From Bugulina stolonifera (lineage: Eukaryota; Bryozoa; Gymnolaemata; Cheilostomatida; Bugulidae), in assembly GCA_935421135.1 (NCBI GenBank), contig OW285188.1:15043233-15107232 (forward strand): DNA of 64,000 nucleotides. The letters are read 5' to 3'. Shown in pieces: positions 43,101-64,000 of the stretch. How positions within the stretch are numbered: the first letter of the stretch is position 1; each line of letters opens with the position of its first letter. Made by a program: the position numbers and the translations under genes. The notes under the pieces are model-generated. The model was not told where the DNA came from, made no database searches, and saw only the letters and a list, made by a program, of their open reading frames with translations.

Positions 43101-45665
43101 AGGATGAGGAGGAAGGAGGTGTAGAGCTTTGACTGCATGCAGTTGATATACCTGTGGAGTGGAGGAGCCTCTTAGAGATGTGACTCCTAGCCTTACCCGA
43201 CTCCTCGACGCCGTACTAATAGCTGAGCCTATCGAGCTAAGTGAATCCTGACTAGTACTGAGGTCTTTAGAACGAGAGTTTAACCCTGATGTCATACTGG
43301 GTGTAGAGCATAGCCTGTGAGAAGTAACTTTCTGGTGAGATAGAGAAGGGGTGGCTCTACCACCCACTGTTGGAGACATTGACTGGGCAACAGATTCCTT
43401 GGTGACTTTGTGTACAGGAGCGAATAACCCATATAAAGGTTTACATTCAAAATATCTGCAATGAAAAGCATAAAATATTGTATCGTTTAATATAAGACGT
43501 ACATGTAAACATGACTCAAATAATGACACAGTGACACACAATATACATGTACATAGTAAATGTGACTTAAATGAAAAGATTTGAATGATGCCATACTTTA
43601 ATAAATAAAATAATAATAAGAAATTCTTGTTCATAACATTACAAATAATATTGTGCTCAATGAATTAACAAACATTCAGGTAAACAAAACTATTATGGAA
43701 ATGTTAGTTTCCTGCCATGAACCTAAACCTGTTGCCATAATGATACTATTAGAGTTACGTTACATAGAGGTATGTGGGGTTCCCATCATACCCTGGTAGC
43801 CGAGTGATAGGGTTCCAGATTCTCTGATCTAAAGATCCTGTTGAAATCCTTCACAGGAAATTGGTGGTCAAGGCCTTTTTTATTTATTGAACTTAGCACG
43901 TTTGGTACCTTAGTACTTCATTACCACAGAAAGCAAAGTCTAGTATAGTTATATTATAATTAACTCTTTTATTCAGAAAAATATAGATTTTCTACTCTAC
44001 CTTTTTCCGCCGACTGAACCATCATTTTTTCCAATAGGGTCGGCGAGTTCCACTCCTGCCCACTCTCCAGCAGCAAAGTCTGTGGTACCCAAGAACCTTA
44101 GGATACCGACCTTAGCACCATTGACCACCACCCTGTCTCCAAGCTTGATATGCTTAGCTCCAACAGAAGCCTTCATTGAAAACATTGATAGTAGTTTACA
44201 AGCATAATTCAAACCAGTATTCAAAGGCTAAACATCCAAACCATTGCAGTGATAGAAATACTATAAACAGAGAGCTAATAGCAATGGGTAAGGAGCATGT
44301 TGTAAAGTTAATTACCATTGCAGCACTACTGAGTGATGTGTTAGATGCAGATATTGATCCGTTTCTCTTGGGTAAACCAACTCTACCACCAGAGGGAGCC
44401 ATCGACTCTCGACGCGATTCAGTTTTAGGTATTTTAGGGGTGGCATGTACAGCACTAGCACCTTTGGGTACAGCAGCACTTGTTGCACCATCAACACTAC
44501 AATATATAGAGCGTACAAAACACCATTGCATATATCTCGAAATACATTACCCTGCACCATATATACATGTATGCATTTATCATCCTGAGGTATACGGGCA
44601 CATGCCAGAATAATAATTATTACAATAACATCAACATCTTGAGAACATATATATTTTGAAAGCCTAAGCGTTTGCACTCTCTAAAAAGTGGGAGTTGTAT
44701 ATCGTTTCTAATTGTACTTTGAAGAAGTCAAAATTATTAGATGTTCATTTACCCCAAGTACATATCTATTCAAATCTCGGAATAATCAACCTGTTAATTT
44801 TATGACGAGTGAGTTTCGAAGGTTTAGCAAATACTCCTCTCTTGGGTTCACACTGAAAGTAACGGACACCTTGCACAGAGCCATCGTTCTTTCCTTCTAG
44901 TTCATCTAAGATAACACCTGCCCAGTCACCAGAAGCAAACTGGGTAACACCCAGATATGCAATGACCCCAGCCTTAGTCCCTCCAACATAGACACGGTCC
45001 CCAATAATTAGATCATCGCCTTGCTTGCTCCCATCCGGACCTGTAATATCACAACTAGAAGTATTTGTGAATTTAGTATAGCCGGTGATAAAACCAATTA
45101 TTTATGTAGTTTCTGCATTTATGTAAGAAAATAATATATTTGTGATATTGAATTTAAATTTAAAAAACATGCACTATAATATTGTAATATTACAATATTA
45201 TTTTGCATGCATCCATATAGACGTAGGCTACATTATAATTATATGGATACTGATTTGAATGTGTGATAATTATATGGATACTGATTTGAATATATAAAAA
45301 ACCAATACCTCACAAGCAATTTGAAACTGAAAACTAGATTTGAAAGCAGACTTTACACTAAGCAAATGATACAGTCAGACCGATAACAATGTAATATCAG
45401 AGGCAGCATAAGTGCATGTATTACGGTATTACTAGTCAATGTAATATCAGAGGCAGCATAATTGCATGTATTACAGTATTACTAGTCAATGGAAACTCTC
45501 AAAACAAACTCAAACTACACATCTTCATAATTAAATAATTTTTCACTCACTCTGAGCCCTACTGCTGGCAACTGATGAAGTTCTACTAGGCTTCGCAATC
45601 CCCGACGGTCTGCCAATTTTTGATGGTGGTTTTAGCCCACTTGGCTTTCCCTCCTTGCTGGCCAT
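23154..45665 (-). CDS. CLIP1: CLIP1 / CLIP-170 microtubule plus-end tracking protein, 41 exons
   Basis: A complete gene: 41 exons whose lengths sum to 5472 nt, giving 1823 residues with every splice phase consistent. Vertebrate CLIP-170 is about 1430 residues. Order: Ser/Lys-rich start (ATG 45663-45665), two CAP-Gly domains, Ser-rich linker, an extremely long coiled coil, and two zinc knuckles. CAP-Gly domains bind the EEY/F tail of tubulin and EB proteins, and the knuckles bind dynactin p150 and LIS1 or fold back on the CAP-Gly domains (family knowledge). Extra length comes mainly from a coiled-coil module repeated three times. Exon coordinates are listed in the sub-entries. Confidence 0.93.
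29486..30439 (+). mobile_element. Degenerate mariner transposon in CLIP1 intron
   Basis: The element spans 29488-30437 (950 bp) between module exons c3 and d3. TA duplications flank it. Its terminal repeats share GATCGGTAAGTTCCAGGACT. Plus-strand pieces match mariner transposase: [19 protein letters not shown] with [17 protein letters not shown] (helix-turn-helix part), and [11 protein letters not shown] with [18 protein letters not shown] (second catalytic Asp and DD34D third-Asp region). Frameshifts, stops and internal deletion make it inactive. Mariner elements are usually about 1.3 kb. Confidence 0.9.
31085..31302. repeat. ACAT/ACGT tetranucleotide microsatellite
   Basis: A run of ACAT repeats grades into ACGT repeats within the CLIP1 intron between exons a3 and b3. 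Open frames across it on both strands (YIHT.., VCMY..) are products of the repeat. Confidence 0.95.
37014..38110. repeat. 19-bp minisatellite, about 1.1 kb
   Basis: About 55 tandem copies of a unit such as GTAGTACAGCAGTACAACT fill the CLIP1 intron between exons e1 and a1. Variants are arranged in blocks: CAGTCGTAGTACAGTAGTA types on the left, ACAACTGTAGTACAGCAGT in the middle, ACAATTGTAGTACAGTAGT at the right. Because 19 is not a multiple of three and the unit lacks minus-strand stops, all three minus frames stay open for over 850 nt. I treat these as non-coding. Confidence 0.97.
39210..39305. repeat. TA-rich microsatellite
   Basis: Almost pure A/T with repeated TATATTATATAAT palindromes in a CLIP1 intron; possible cruciform, no other role visible. 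Confidence 0.85.
43790..43884 (+). repeat. tRNA-like fragment, possible old SINE head
   Basis: GGTAGCCGAGTGATAGGG resembles a pol III A box and, about 40 nt later, TGTTGAAATCC resembles a degenerate B box (GGTTCGAATCC). A T-rich run follows at 43875. It sits in a CLIP1 intron. It does not fold as an intact tRNA by eye, so a decayed tRNA-derived SINE is more likely. Confidence 0.35.
45241..45490. repeat. Two short tandem duplications in CLIP1 intron 1
   Basis: ATATGGATACTGATTTGAAT occurs twice with a 31-bp period (45241 and 45272). GTAATATCAGAGGCAGCATA occurs twice with a 50-bp period (45391 and 45441), with the following 30 bases also repeated. Confidence 0.9.
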
Positions 45666-48600
45666 GTCTTAAATTCAATTACACACACACTCCTTTATTC
45701 TGCAAAATAAAAATTTAATGTAATGTGACATATATGTAACACGAGTATCTAACTGATACATTGATTGCTGCACCAATTGCAGTGTTATTTATTTCTTGTT
45801 GACTCGCTCCTTGAAAACTAAGATATTTTAAGATAACTGGGTGCCTATAATCACACTTAACCACTTTGGCCTACAGTGCTATAAATATGTATTGTATGCT
45901 TATCATTAAAATAGACTGCAGTCAGAAGACTCGTAGTATCAGACTAGTAAAGAAAGTGCTAAGCTTTAGTCAAACATTGCTACATCAACGTTTACTTATA
46001 GTTTTCATTGAAGATTTCCTAAAAAGCTAGCATAAAGAATTTCCAAATTAATCTGAAAGGCCACTTGCCATTGTCACATGAAATTAACAAGAAATGCCTT
46101 ATGTCCATAACGTCACCGTGTTTTATATAAAACATATATGAACCCTTTGCACTAGCTTGTTAAAAATATGTCGCTGATCGTTGTCATAGTATGTTGCCGA
46201 TAGCCATATAAAGAGCTTGAAAATGAGGATTAAGTATTGTCTTTCTTAATTTAAAGAAGACACTATGATATACAAAGGGTCATCATATTGGAGTGTAAGA
46301 AAGACCAAATGCCACATAGGATTTCTATCAATCAGATGGTCAAACAATCATCTGTCTGTCTGTCTTTCTATTGGGTTATGAGATCTCCAATGGGAGGAAA
46401 ATTGAGACCTTTAGTACGGTAGCATACCTTTAGTTCAATATCACAAAGAGTTAAAAGGAGTAGTACATTTGAAAGCTAGAGAAATTGACGAAGAGGAGAA
46501 TTTGTTTGCTCATTAGTTAGTGTACCAATAAATTAGTTTATGAGAAGACCAGCACCTCTTTTCTAATGGCTCAATTTCCTGCTTTCATCAAATATTCTTG
46601 ATAGAGACATTCTAGTCTTTAAAATTATAGATGGATACGATTGCTCCATTTAGTAAAGGTTCTAATTTGAGAGAAGGGTCCCATCACGCACTGCTGCGAG
46701 TTATCTACACCAAAAGAAAACCATAAAAGATCTGGATCCATGCTGGACTAGTAGTCAATAAGTCAAGGTATTTCCAAAATTGTAGAGGCAAGTGAAAGTC
46801 AAGTCTATGCTGCCTTGAGTCAAGTCAAGGTGCCATGGGGTGTAAGTTTGAAGTTCAGTCAAGTTGAAGTCAAGTCAAAATGCAAGTCAAGTGAGAGACA
46901 TTTTATTTCTATATTGATTTGGCAAACCCACAAACCGAAGTCAAAGTCATTCACTTTTCCGAATTAAGTCACATTGATATGCAAGTCAGCAAGTAGGTAA
47001 GTCCAAAGCCAAGTTGACTGATGACTTAACTTGACAAGTAAAGTTGAAAGTTACAACTTGAACCAAGCTCTCACTCATAGCTAAACAGGACTTGAACAAT
47101 GAATTGCAAAGTGTAAAACATCCCATCCTATATCATCTGATGAAGCATCCCACAGATATATGAAAATAGCTTTAGTGTTGATAATACGACTTATGTGAAT
47201 GTCCTAATTCAGTTTAGCATTTGATCTTACAACAATTGCTAAAAAAGTCTAGCAAAGAGTAATCCAACAGCATATCACTACCCAATCATTCTTCCACTCA
47301 TTATTTGCCAGGGTTATTCGTCCACAACCATAACTAGCAACCGTTCTACATGTATCTATCAAGAGACGATTAGAGCTTATACATCAAAAGGTATCGAAAG
47401 GTAAGCTATTTAATTTTTCATGCTAATTTACTTGTTCAAAGGAAATATAATATTCCATTGTTAAAAAATAGACACAATACAATAGAAACTAAAAGAGCAC
47501 TAAATCTGATTAGTGACTGTGACTATCACTACTATACTAGGACTAACTAAAGTAACTGCTAAGGTCGTGTGAGTTAACCCTAACCATAGTTAGTAAATAG
47601 TTATAATTAGGCTATAATTTAATAATATAATTATAATGATTATGATAATGAGTATGGAAAGATTAAATTACTCTCTCTATTTCTTTAGCCCTTGCTGCTG
47701 TATTTGCACTGATTCATTAATTGATTCATAAAATTGGTAGGAATATCAACAGAAATATAAACAGCAACAAAACCAAAATTATTTTGAGTTTCAGGAAAAT
47801 TTAAATTTAAAATAAAATTCAAATTGAAATTAAATAGAAAAGCCTAAAGGTTAGCCGGATACTACCATACCATTTAGTTTGTTTAAGTGAAAAGCAGAAC
47901 CTCATATCATATGAACGGTTAAAATTCTGAAAATTCACAATAACATAAGGCTATATAATTAATGTCACTGAATCTAATCTTCCTAGGAGTAAATTTACAT
48001 TATCATATTTATAAATTGTAAATTTGCAGGAAAGCTTCTGATGTGTTCAGTTCAATGTCAAGGTCAAACAGATTGACAATAGTTTAGACCAAGCCGCTAC
48101 ACTTTATCGTCTTTATATATCTCGTGTTAATTCAAAAAATGTGTGCAGGTAATCAGTACGGTCTATATTCTGGAAATTTCAGTTTTTTCATCATTTTTTC
48201 ATAAGCTAGCCAGCAAAGTTTATGGAATTGTTTAGGAACTTTGGTGTCAGCACAAACCTAATTTCGAAAAATACCAAGCATAATGCATTTTTGTTAGGTT
48301 AGTTGAGTGGTAAAAATCAAAACTGCTTTGATTTGATATGTTTTTGTACAGTAAAAAAGTTATGTAACCTAGGCAATCCGAGACCCAAAATGAAAATCTA
48401 TGCATTTGCTTTAGAGCTCACTAGATAATGACACAAGTGGTTCACCTTGTTAATTGAAATCCTTTGACAATAATAACAGTAGTAGAAACATTAATAATTG
48501 ATATTGTCTGCAGAGTTTGTCTCTGTTGGCATTTGATGTTTCAGTGGTAATCATATCATATCAACTCAAGCTTTAATTTGAGATCTCATACCATTATGGG

Positions 48601-49546
48601 GTATGGGGAGCAAAAACCATTGTCGTATATTGATGTTTTTGTGGACGCGGTGGATGGATCACCACGTGAGATTGCTCTAGTGACTGTCACACTCACTCCA
48701 CCAAACCTCTAGTTGTTGGATATAATTCCATCATGTGCACTTGGCAGAGCCTGTTGAACTGCTTTGTTGGAGAGTAGGGTATACTTGGTGCTCTTTTACA
48801 AGCCGTAGTCCCTATACATCTTCATCTATATCATAATGAATATCGTTACCATCCGCTATCTATTTTCTTCTGCTTTTTATTCGGTGTCAAGTTTTTATCC
48901 TTGAGCTTCTGAAGTTATTAGCATATTGTATTAAATTCAATGTATATCTTGGATGAGCTAGTTGTTAAATTCCATGTCCTGAAAGCTGAATTCTATTGTG
49001 CACCATTGATTAGGCTTATCTACACACCTACACACTTCCACTAAAAGATAAACAGGCTTTATCATTACCAGGGTTGGTGAAGGTGTTCATGTTTTTTTCT
49101 CAACTGACCAGACACACATTTTACAGTTCAATCTCCTGTATACCCACCTAATATACTCAGATCATGGAACCCAGGCTAGAGCAAGTTGCAAAAAAATTTA
49201 GGTGTTGTCCATGAAATTGATTTCCCAAACTTCATATTTTTGCGGTTGATGACCTTAGCTATAGTAACAACTAGCCTATCTCATTAGATTACCTAAATAT
49301 AATTTTTTTGGTTGTTGCAGAGAATTGTTTCTTCATGCTCCATTCTCTCCCGTGATGCATTTGATACAGCTCTACAGCATAAACTAAGAGTGAGTTTTAA
49401 TAGATAATATACACCATGAATTTTTGTTCTAAACTTGCTGCTTACTAACTACATGTTCTTGTTTATCCATAGCAAAACTTCAAAATAATATTCAAATAGT
49501 TGTCATTCAACCTATTAATGTAATGATTATGTTTTTAATAGATAGT
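45666..49546. other. Gene-poor interval between divergent CLIP1 and SPG7
   Basis: Nearly 4 kb with no credible coding exon. It must include both promoters, which face away from each other. 46755-47050 is enriched in degenerate AAGTCAA repeats. A likely SPG7 5' UTR exon lies at 49321-49389 (acceptor GTTGCAG, donor GTGAGT). It is not coding: the frame leading into the SPG7 ATG has a TAA. Confidence 0.5.
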
Positions 49547-59198
<9,652 letters not shown>

Positions 59199-60948
59199 AC
59201 TGTACGTGTATATAATACATTGAGATGTTATTTAATTGTTTTACCTTCCTTGCTTAGTTTCTGTGTTCCTGAGCCAAAAAATTATTTTAAAATTTGTATA
59301 CAATACATTTTTTCTAAATAAAGCTTATATTTTCACACTACTACATGGAAGTAATGTAACGTTTAAAACTGTAAAATAGGTTAATATTTTCCCTTGTTAG
59401 TAGCTTGAAGAATAAAAATTTGACCACTTTAGGGTCCCATTTGGAGTTGTCTTATCTTCATATAATATCAATTTCTGCACATTTTCATCATCTGCCTTGT
59501 GTAGTTATTCCGTGTGCCATATGTAATACTCTACTCTTTTATGTAACACTCTACCAGGTTTTATAGTCATACATATACATGTATGTATGTATGACCTACT
59601 GTTAGCAGCGATGTAACAACTAACTTTGTCTGAGGGGGCAAAAAGCCCAGGCCAGAGTATTAAGCTGCCCAGTCTGATACTACATGTAAAATAGCTTAAA
59701 ATGTTCTCTATCAAATTCAAGTCAAATATGCAGGATCACAGGCCGCTTATACTGTCTTCCAGATGGCCATAACTTTGTGATCAATGTGTACCAAGTTCAA
59801 TTTTTCACCAACATAATTATTTGTTTTTGGACAAATTTCTGGGGTGACAAATGCCCACCTTGCCCCTCTGGTTGTTACAGCCCTGGCTGTTAGTACTGTG
59901 TAAAAGCTAAAAAGTGAGGTGTAACTTGAATATTGAAGTCTGGCGAGCTTCAGCTTCCCTATATAATATACAAGCTGGGAGACAACTCTGGTCTTACAAC
60001 TAACATACTGCTAGCAATATAAATGGCAGCAATGAACTCAACAGACAGTTGAGATGTAATTGAATTTTGAGAGCTTCAGATAATTGTTAACGTGTTTATT
60101 GCTGATTTTCTGCTGCTCTACAGTACTAGTAGAGAGCGGTGCTTGTAAGCTACACATCCTTCTCTGCTGCACTTATGTTTGATTTTCTTCTACATACTGG
60201 TTTATCACATAACGTGGTACCAGCAGCATACAGTATATTGTTCTAACTACATTTTACACAATGTATGTAGTGACCAACCAAGTTACACCTTCATGTGTTC
60301 ATGTATGTGTAGTTTTATCTTCTAATGGCATCAAGATAGTGGAGTCACAAAAATAATTGCTGACTCCCAGGAAAACAGTATTTCTACAAAAAACCTCGAC
60401 ACCCGCAGTTGCTGATTTGTTCTCCAAGGAAGGTTTGGAGGTAAGTGATCAAATTATCAATAAGACAGCCAGATTCTACACACTCTCAACAGTGTTGTAC
60501 AATTGAATGGTATTTTTAGCCTTTTTTCAGAAATAGTGTGGCACTTTTGATAGGCCAGGGGATGAGATTGCTCACATGTCAAACATTACATGTAGTATTA
60601 CATATAGTATTAGAATTTTTGCTATGCAGATCCTTTGCAGATAACAGATTTGGAGAGGGGACATGTGCTAGAAAGGTTTAAGGTCAAATTCTACTTTTAC
60701 ATAATCTTTTTTTCAACTGTTTTTTCAAGCAGCTTGCAGCACATTCAATTTTCACTTGTTATTATAAATTCCACAAAGACTAAGTATTTATAACATTTGA
60801 TGTTTATGTAGACCCAAAGGAATGCAATTGTGCAATGTACATTATTGTACATGTATATGTATATACTTTGTATGTAATGTGTGTAATGTACATGGGACAT
60901 GTCCACATAGGTAAAACTAGTTTGTTTGGTATTGATTTAGGTTTCACA
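59199..60948. other. SPG7 3' UTR and spacer to acid phosphatase gene
   Basis: A canonical AATAAA lies at 59317-59322, about 120 nt after the SPG7 stop. The rest is spacer plus the promoter and 5' UTR of the next gene. No credible additional exon. Confidence 0.6.
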
Positions 60949-63900
60949 ATGCATTCTGTGGTATTAATTCTGCTGCTTCTACATCTGGGAACATCTGTTA
61001 CATGTAGCAGGTCTGCTGATGCATGGGACAACTCCTTACTTCTCACCAGTGTGGTAAGTGTGTAGTAAATTATACATTATAATTAACATAATATTGACAA
61101 CATGCTCATTATATTATATGATAGCTAAAATATTTACACTGTACTTTTACAATGCAACTACAACTTTCTCTTTGAAACACTTTACCACTGTTTAGTGAAT
61201 CAATAATGAAATATGAAGGAATAGTCAAAAGAAAAGTTGGTTATTTACAGCTTCATCGCCATGGTGATCGAGCTCCTCAAGTACTACTTCCTCTTAGCAG
61301 ATTCAACAATGAGTCATTCTGGCCCAATGGGCTGGAACAGCTAACAGAGGTCAGTAACGGCTCAGGCATACAAGTGCCATAGTTTAATCATGTAACCTTC
61401 ATCTTACGCAGAAAATGGTTGATGAACAGTTTCCATATTATTAGCTTTCACATTGAAAGAGGACACAACCTCTTAGTGCTTCACCCTTATTATATGAATA
61501 CTCATTATGAGTATTCATATAATTAGTCATAGGCTAGCCTTCTTGTATATTTTTTTAGTCAAGATCAATACTCAGGCTGGACCAATTGTATATGGGGTAT
61601 AAAAGTCACAACTTACAAGACTATTGTTGTTTTAGATTGGTAAAGCACAGACCTATAGATTGGGCAAGTTTTTGAGAAAGAGATATGGACATTTGGTGGG
61701 AGACAGGTCCAATGTAAAGGAGGTATGATATATACATGTATGTGCATTCTGGCATCTGTACATATGTGTTGATATATTGAAAACATTTACTGCATGATAA
61801 GCAAGAGTATAGAATAGATTTCAACTCTCAAAACAGTGAGAGATAGTTATTTTTTGCCATGTCAACTCATGATAAGTTTGTAAATCTTCAAATTCCTAGG
61901 GCATTGAATATTGAATAATTCTAAGTAGTACAGATACAGCAAAACGGAGTCAGACAATGCATTTCAAAATAATACATGCTTTTTTCATAGCACTCACCTA
62001 CATACACGTGTAAGCTACTATATTTTATTTAATTATAGCATGATGGTCGTTTACTAAAGAGCGGAGTTTTTCCTATTTCTCTCCATATGTTGGTTGCCAT
62101 TAATTGCATTATTGCATCATTCATATCGTACATGTAGATAAAAGTTCAAAGTTCAAGTGTTGACCGTTGCCTAATGAGTGTGTACCAAGCTCTGGCTGGT
62201 TTTTATTCCAATTCTACAGAGGAACATGACCTAGACCTTCCATTTGTTAGATGGCAGCCTACTCCAGTTCACACTAAAGCTTCGGGGACCGATGAGGTGA
62301 TCGTGCTATAATGTGCTAACTTCCAACAACACTATTGCTGTGCATTGCAATATTCAAAATACACTATTTATCGTGCTTGCATTTTTGTGCTTGTATATTT
62401 GCATTGTAAGAACTCACAACTCATATTTTACCTCCATTCTATCTGGTCACCTTTAGCAATATTATTCTGTTCTATTATTACCAGTCAACTCAATGTGTTC
62501 ATATTTACAAATTGTTCCACAAAGCATTGTTTCAACATGTACATGTGCGGAAGTCCTGTACAGGTTTGTGAAATAATATATGTCTATTATCATTGACTGA
62601 TATGACTACAGGTATTAGCTTTAGACAGACCTTGTAACAAACTAAATGAAGAGTTGGACAAAGTATTAAACAGTCAAGAAGTGAAGCAGATAAATGCAGA
62701 CTATGCACATTTCTTCGGAATGGTGGAAAGACACACAGGGATGTACTTGGGGGAGAATAAATACAGCAATGTGTGGCTAGTAACGGATGCACTTCATTGT
62801 CAGGTAGGCATGTGCATCCCATGTACAAATCAATGTATAGCAGTATTTTATACACTACAGCTGTGCAGTTATTGACACAAGCATGGTAATTGTAAACATA
62901 CAGAGTTGTCTTCTCTCTATATTTTTCAAACAAATGAAAGACTGAAGAGAGAGGACAACTTAATATTTTATTTGTAGTTCTTAGGATAGTCCAAAATAGT
63001 ATAGTACCAAGTTTCATAACATAGTAGGACCTAGAATATTGTATAAATATGAATATAAGTCATTGGTCCCATCCTAGATGCCATGGATAAGTTTTACATT
63101 GTATAAACTTATACCTAACTTACAGTTGTGCCATATGTAACACTTGTAGTATTTCAATTTTGGAGTTCTGCCACATTGGACTAAACAAGTATATGAAAAC
63201 TGCAATAATAATCCTACTATCCAGTGTAAAGACAAGACAGTGTGGGACATCCTGCTTGAGATGAACGACTACAAGTTTTATATTTCCTACAGCACAAGCA
63301 CTCTTCATGAATTTTCTGGAGGTTAGACGCTATTTGCTGTCAACTACCATGTATTATTAAGACGTTTTAATACCTATAATTAATAATATGGTGTTGTGTG
63401 CCTTGTGGTCTTTTTGCATTGCAAGCCCTATAGTCATTCATATTCAATAACCTCAAATAGCGATAAAATTTAAGTTGCAGCTTGCATTTTTATAAGTATA
63501 TTTATTATTTAATAGGTCCATTCCTGGTGGAGGTTGCTAGTATATTCAGCAAATACATGGAGGGCAGCAATGTTGCGCCTTTCAACGTTTTCTCGGCTGT
63601 AAGTATAATGCGTTTTCTTTTTTCATTCCTATTATTGTTCCTATGTAGTAATTATGTCTAGTCTGTATTTAGCGCATGCAGCGCTTGGCTTTTACAATAT
63701 TGCATTTTGGAATATAACAGTATAGGTTGATTAGGTTTTTCTTTAGACCAACACTTGCAGTTCTTTCATATTTAGCACGATACAACAGTTTCTGCTGTAC
63801 TGAACGCTCTTGGAGTGTTTGATATGAAGCAACCACAGTACACTGCTGCAGTTATGATAGAGTTACACAAGATACAGGGTACTGCCGATTTTGAAGTCAG

Positions 63901-63956
63901 GGTGTTTTATAGACCAATTACGGATAGCAACACAGTCATACCTAAACAAATGCCAG
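60949..63956 (+). CDS. Histidine acid phosphatase (ACP2/ACPP type), 3' end outside window
   Basis: Exons 60949-61053, 61251-61349, 61636-61722, 62138-62296, 62612-62803, 63150-63321, 63516-63598 and 63776-63956 join in phase; the last leaves phase 1 toward an exon beyond the window. The chosen Met begins a signal peptide (VVLILLLLHLGTSVTC). HRHGDRAP contains the family RHGxRxP motif, with nucleophile His39. FLRKRYG, VQSSSVDRCLMS and WQPTPVH match lysosomal/prostatic acid phosphatases. HDTTVSAVLNALG supplies the HD proton donor (His300-Asp301). The product should be a lumenal or secreted phosphomonoesterase. The C-terminal part, which would show a membrane anchor, is missing, so lysosomal versus secreted cannot be settled. 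Confidence 0.92.
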
Positions 63957-64000
63957 GTATAATACACTAATTTGTTGCAATTATTGATTCTATTGTCTAA

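Larger units (their letters stand above)
38900..45665 (-). other. CLIP1: CLIP1 N-terminal block: CAP-Gly domains and start of coiled coil
   Basis: Exons in transcript order: 45551-45665, 44791-45040, 44316-44496, 44001-44170, 43152-43455, 42250-42333, 41314-41412, 40986-41006, 40214-40359, 39823-39834, 39370-39427, 38900-39004. CAP-Gly 1 (about residues 47-115) and CAP-Gly 2 (about 188-255) each contain GKNDGS and end in YFQCEP and YFECKP. The exon at 41314-41412 encodes [17 protein letters not shown] and that at 39370-39427 [13 protein letters not shown], both closely matching the start of the CLIP-170 coiled coil. Two microexons of 21 nt (ETQKVFE) and 12 nt (completing TQYER) are required by phase. 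Confidence 0.9.

Noticed and set aside
43074..43634. CLIP1 exon starting from an upstream Met in the long open frame
   Set aside because: The part upstream of 43455 is intron; the acceptor at 43456-43458 joins CAP-Gly 2 in frame.
60835..60948. In-frame upstream Met for the acid phosphatase
   Set aside because: It would put a Tyr/Val-rich stretch before the signal peptide and read through a likely 3' splice site at 60940; Met at 60949 gives a normal signal peptide.
62532..63017. 161-codon minus-strand open frame
   Set aside because: Opposite strand of acid phosphatase exon 5 and adjacent intron; no family features.

Overview
This is a eukaryotic, metazoan genomic window. It is AT-rich, genes are split by many GT-AG introns, and proteins match animal families. 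Proteins, palindromic TACATGTA motifs and compact introns suggest an invertebrate. A demosponge is my best guess, but nothing here proves it. All exon models were assembled by eye from splice sites, reading phase and family similarity. For the long genes the exon lengths sum to an exact multiple of three.

Layout from left to right. The 3' end of an IST1-like ESCRT gene (+, to 901) converges on a two-exon gene for an unrecognised single-pass membrane protein (-, 1133-2882). Next is a complete OTUD5-type deubiquitinase (-, 3341-9643) with a dead hAT transposon in one intron. A penta-EF-hand PDCD6/ALG-2 gene (-, 11206-13076) follows; it carries two alternative exons for EF-hand 1. A transposon-rich interval (about 13.9-18.1 kb) holds a tRNA-derived SINE, a hAT MITE nested between older inverted repeats, and possibly the start of an unidentified + strand gene. 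A RING/B-box TRIM-like gene lies at 18123-22028 (+).

From 23154 to 45665 (-) runs a 41-exon CLIP1 (CLIP-170) gene: two CAP-Gly domains, a very long coiled coil and two C-terminal zinc knuckles. Its coiled coil contains a multi-exon module present three times in tandem, and one exon of that module encodes an identical peptide in all three copies. Its introns hold a degenerate mariner element, a 19-bp minisatellite of about 1 kb, and microsatellites.

A long gene-poor interval (45666-49320) leads to a complete SPG7/paraplegin mitochondrial AAA protease gene (+, 49547-59198), with a second SINE copy, a pogo-like MITE and a fold-back in its introns. The window ends inside a histidine acid phosphatase gene (+, 60949-beyond 63956).

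The genes do not form a pathway or operon. Several act in membrane traffic and ubiquitin biology (IST1, PDCD6, OTUD5, TRIM). I see no viral, CRISPR or bacterial-type system. The most unusual features are the CLIP1 module triplication with its invariant exon, and the frame-enforced alternative EF-hand exons of PDCD6.
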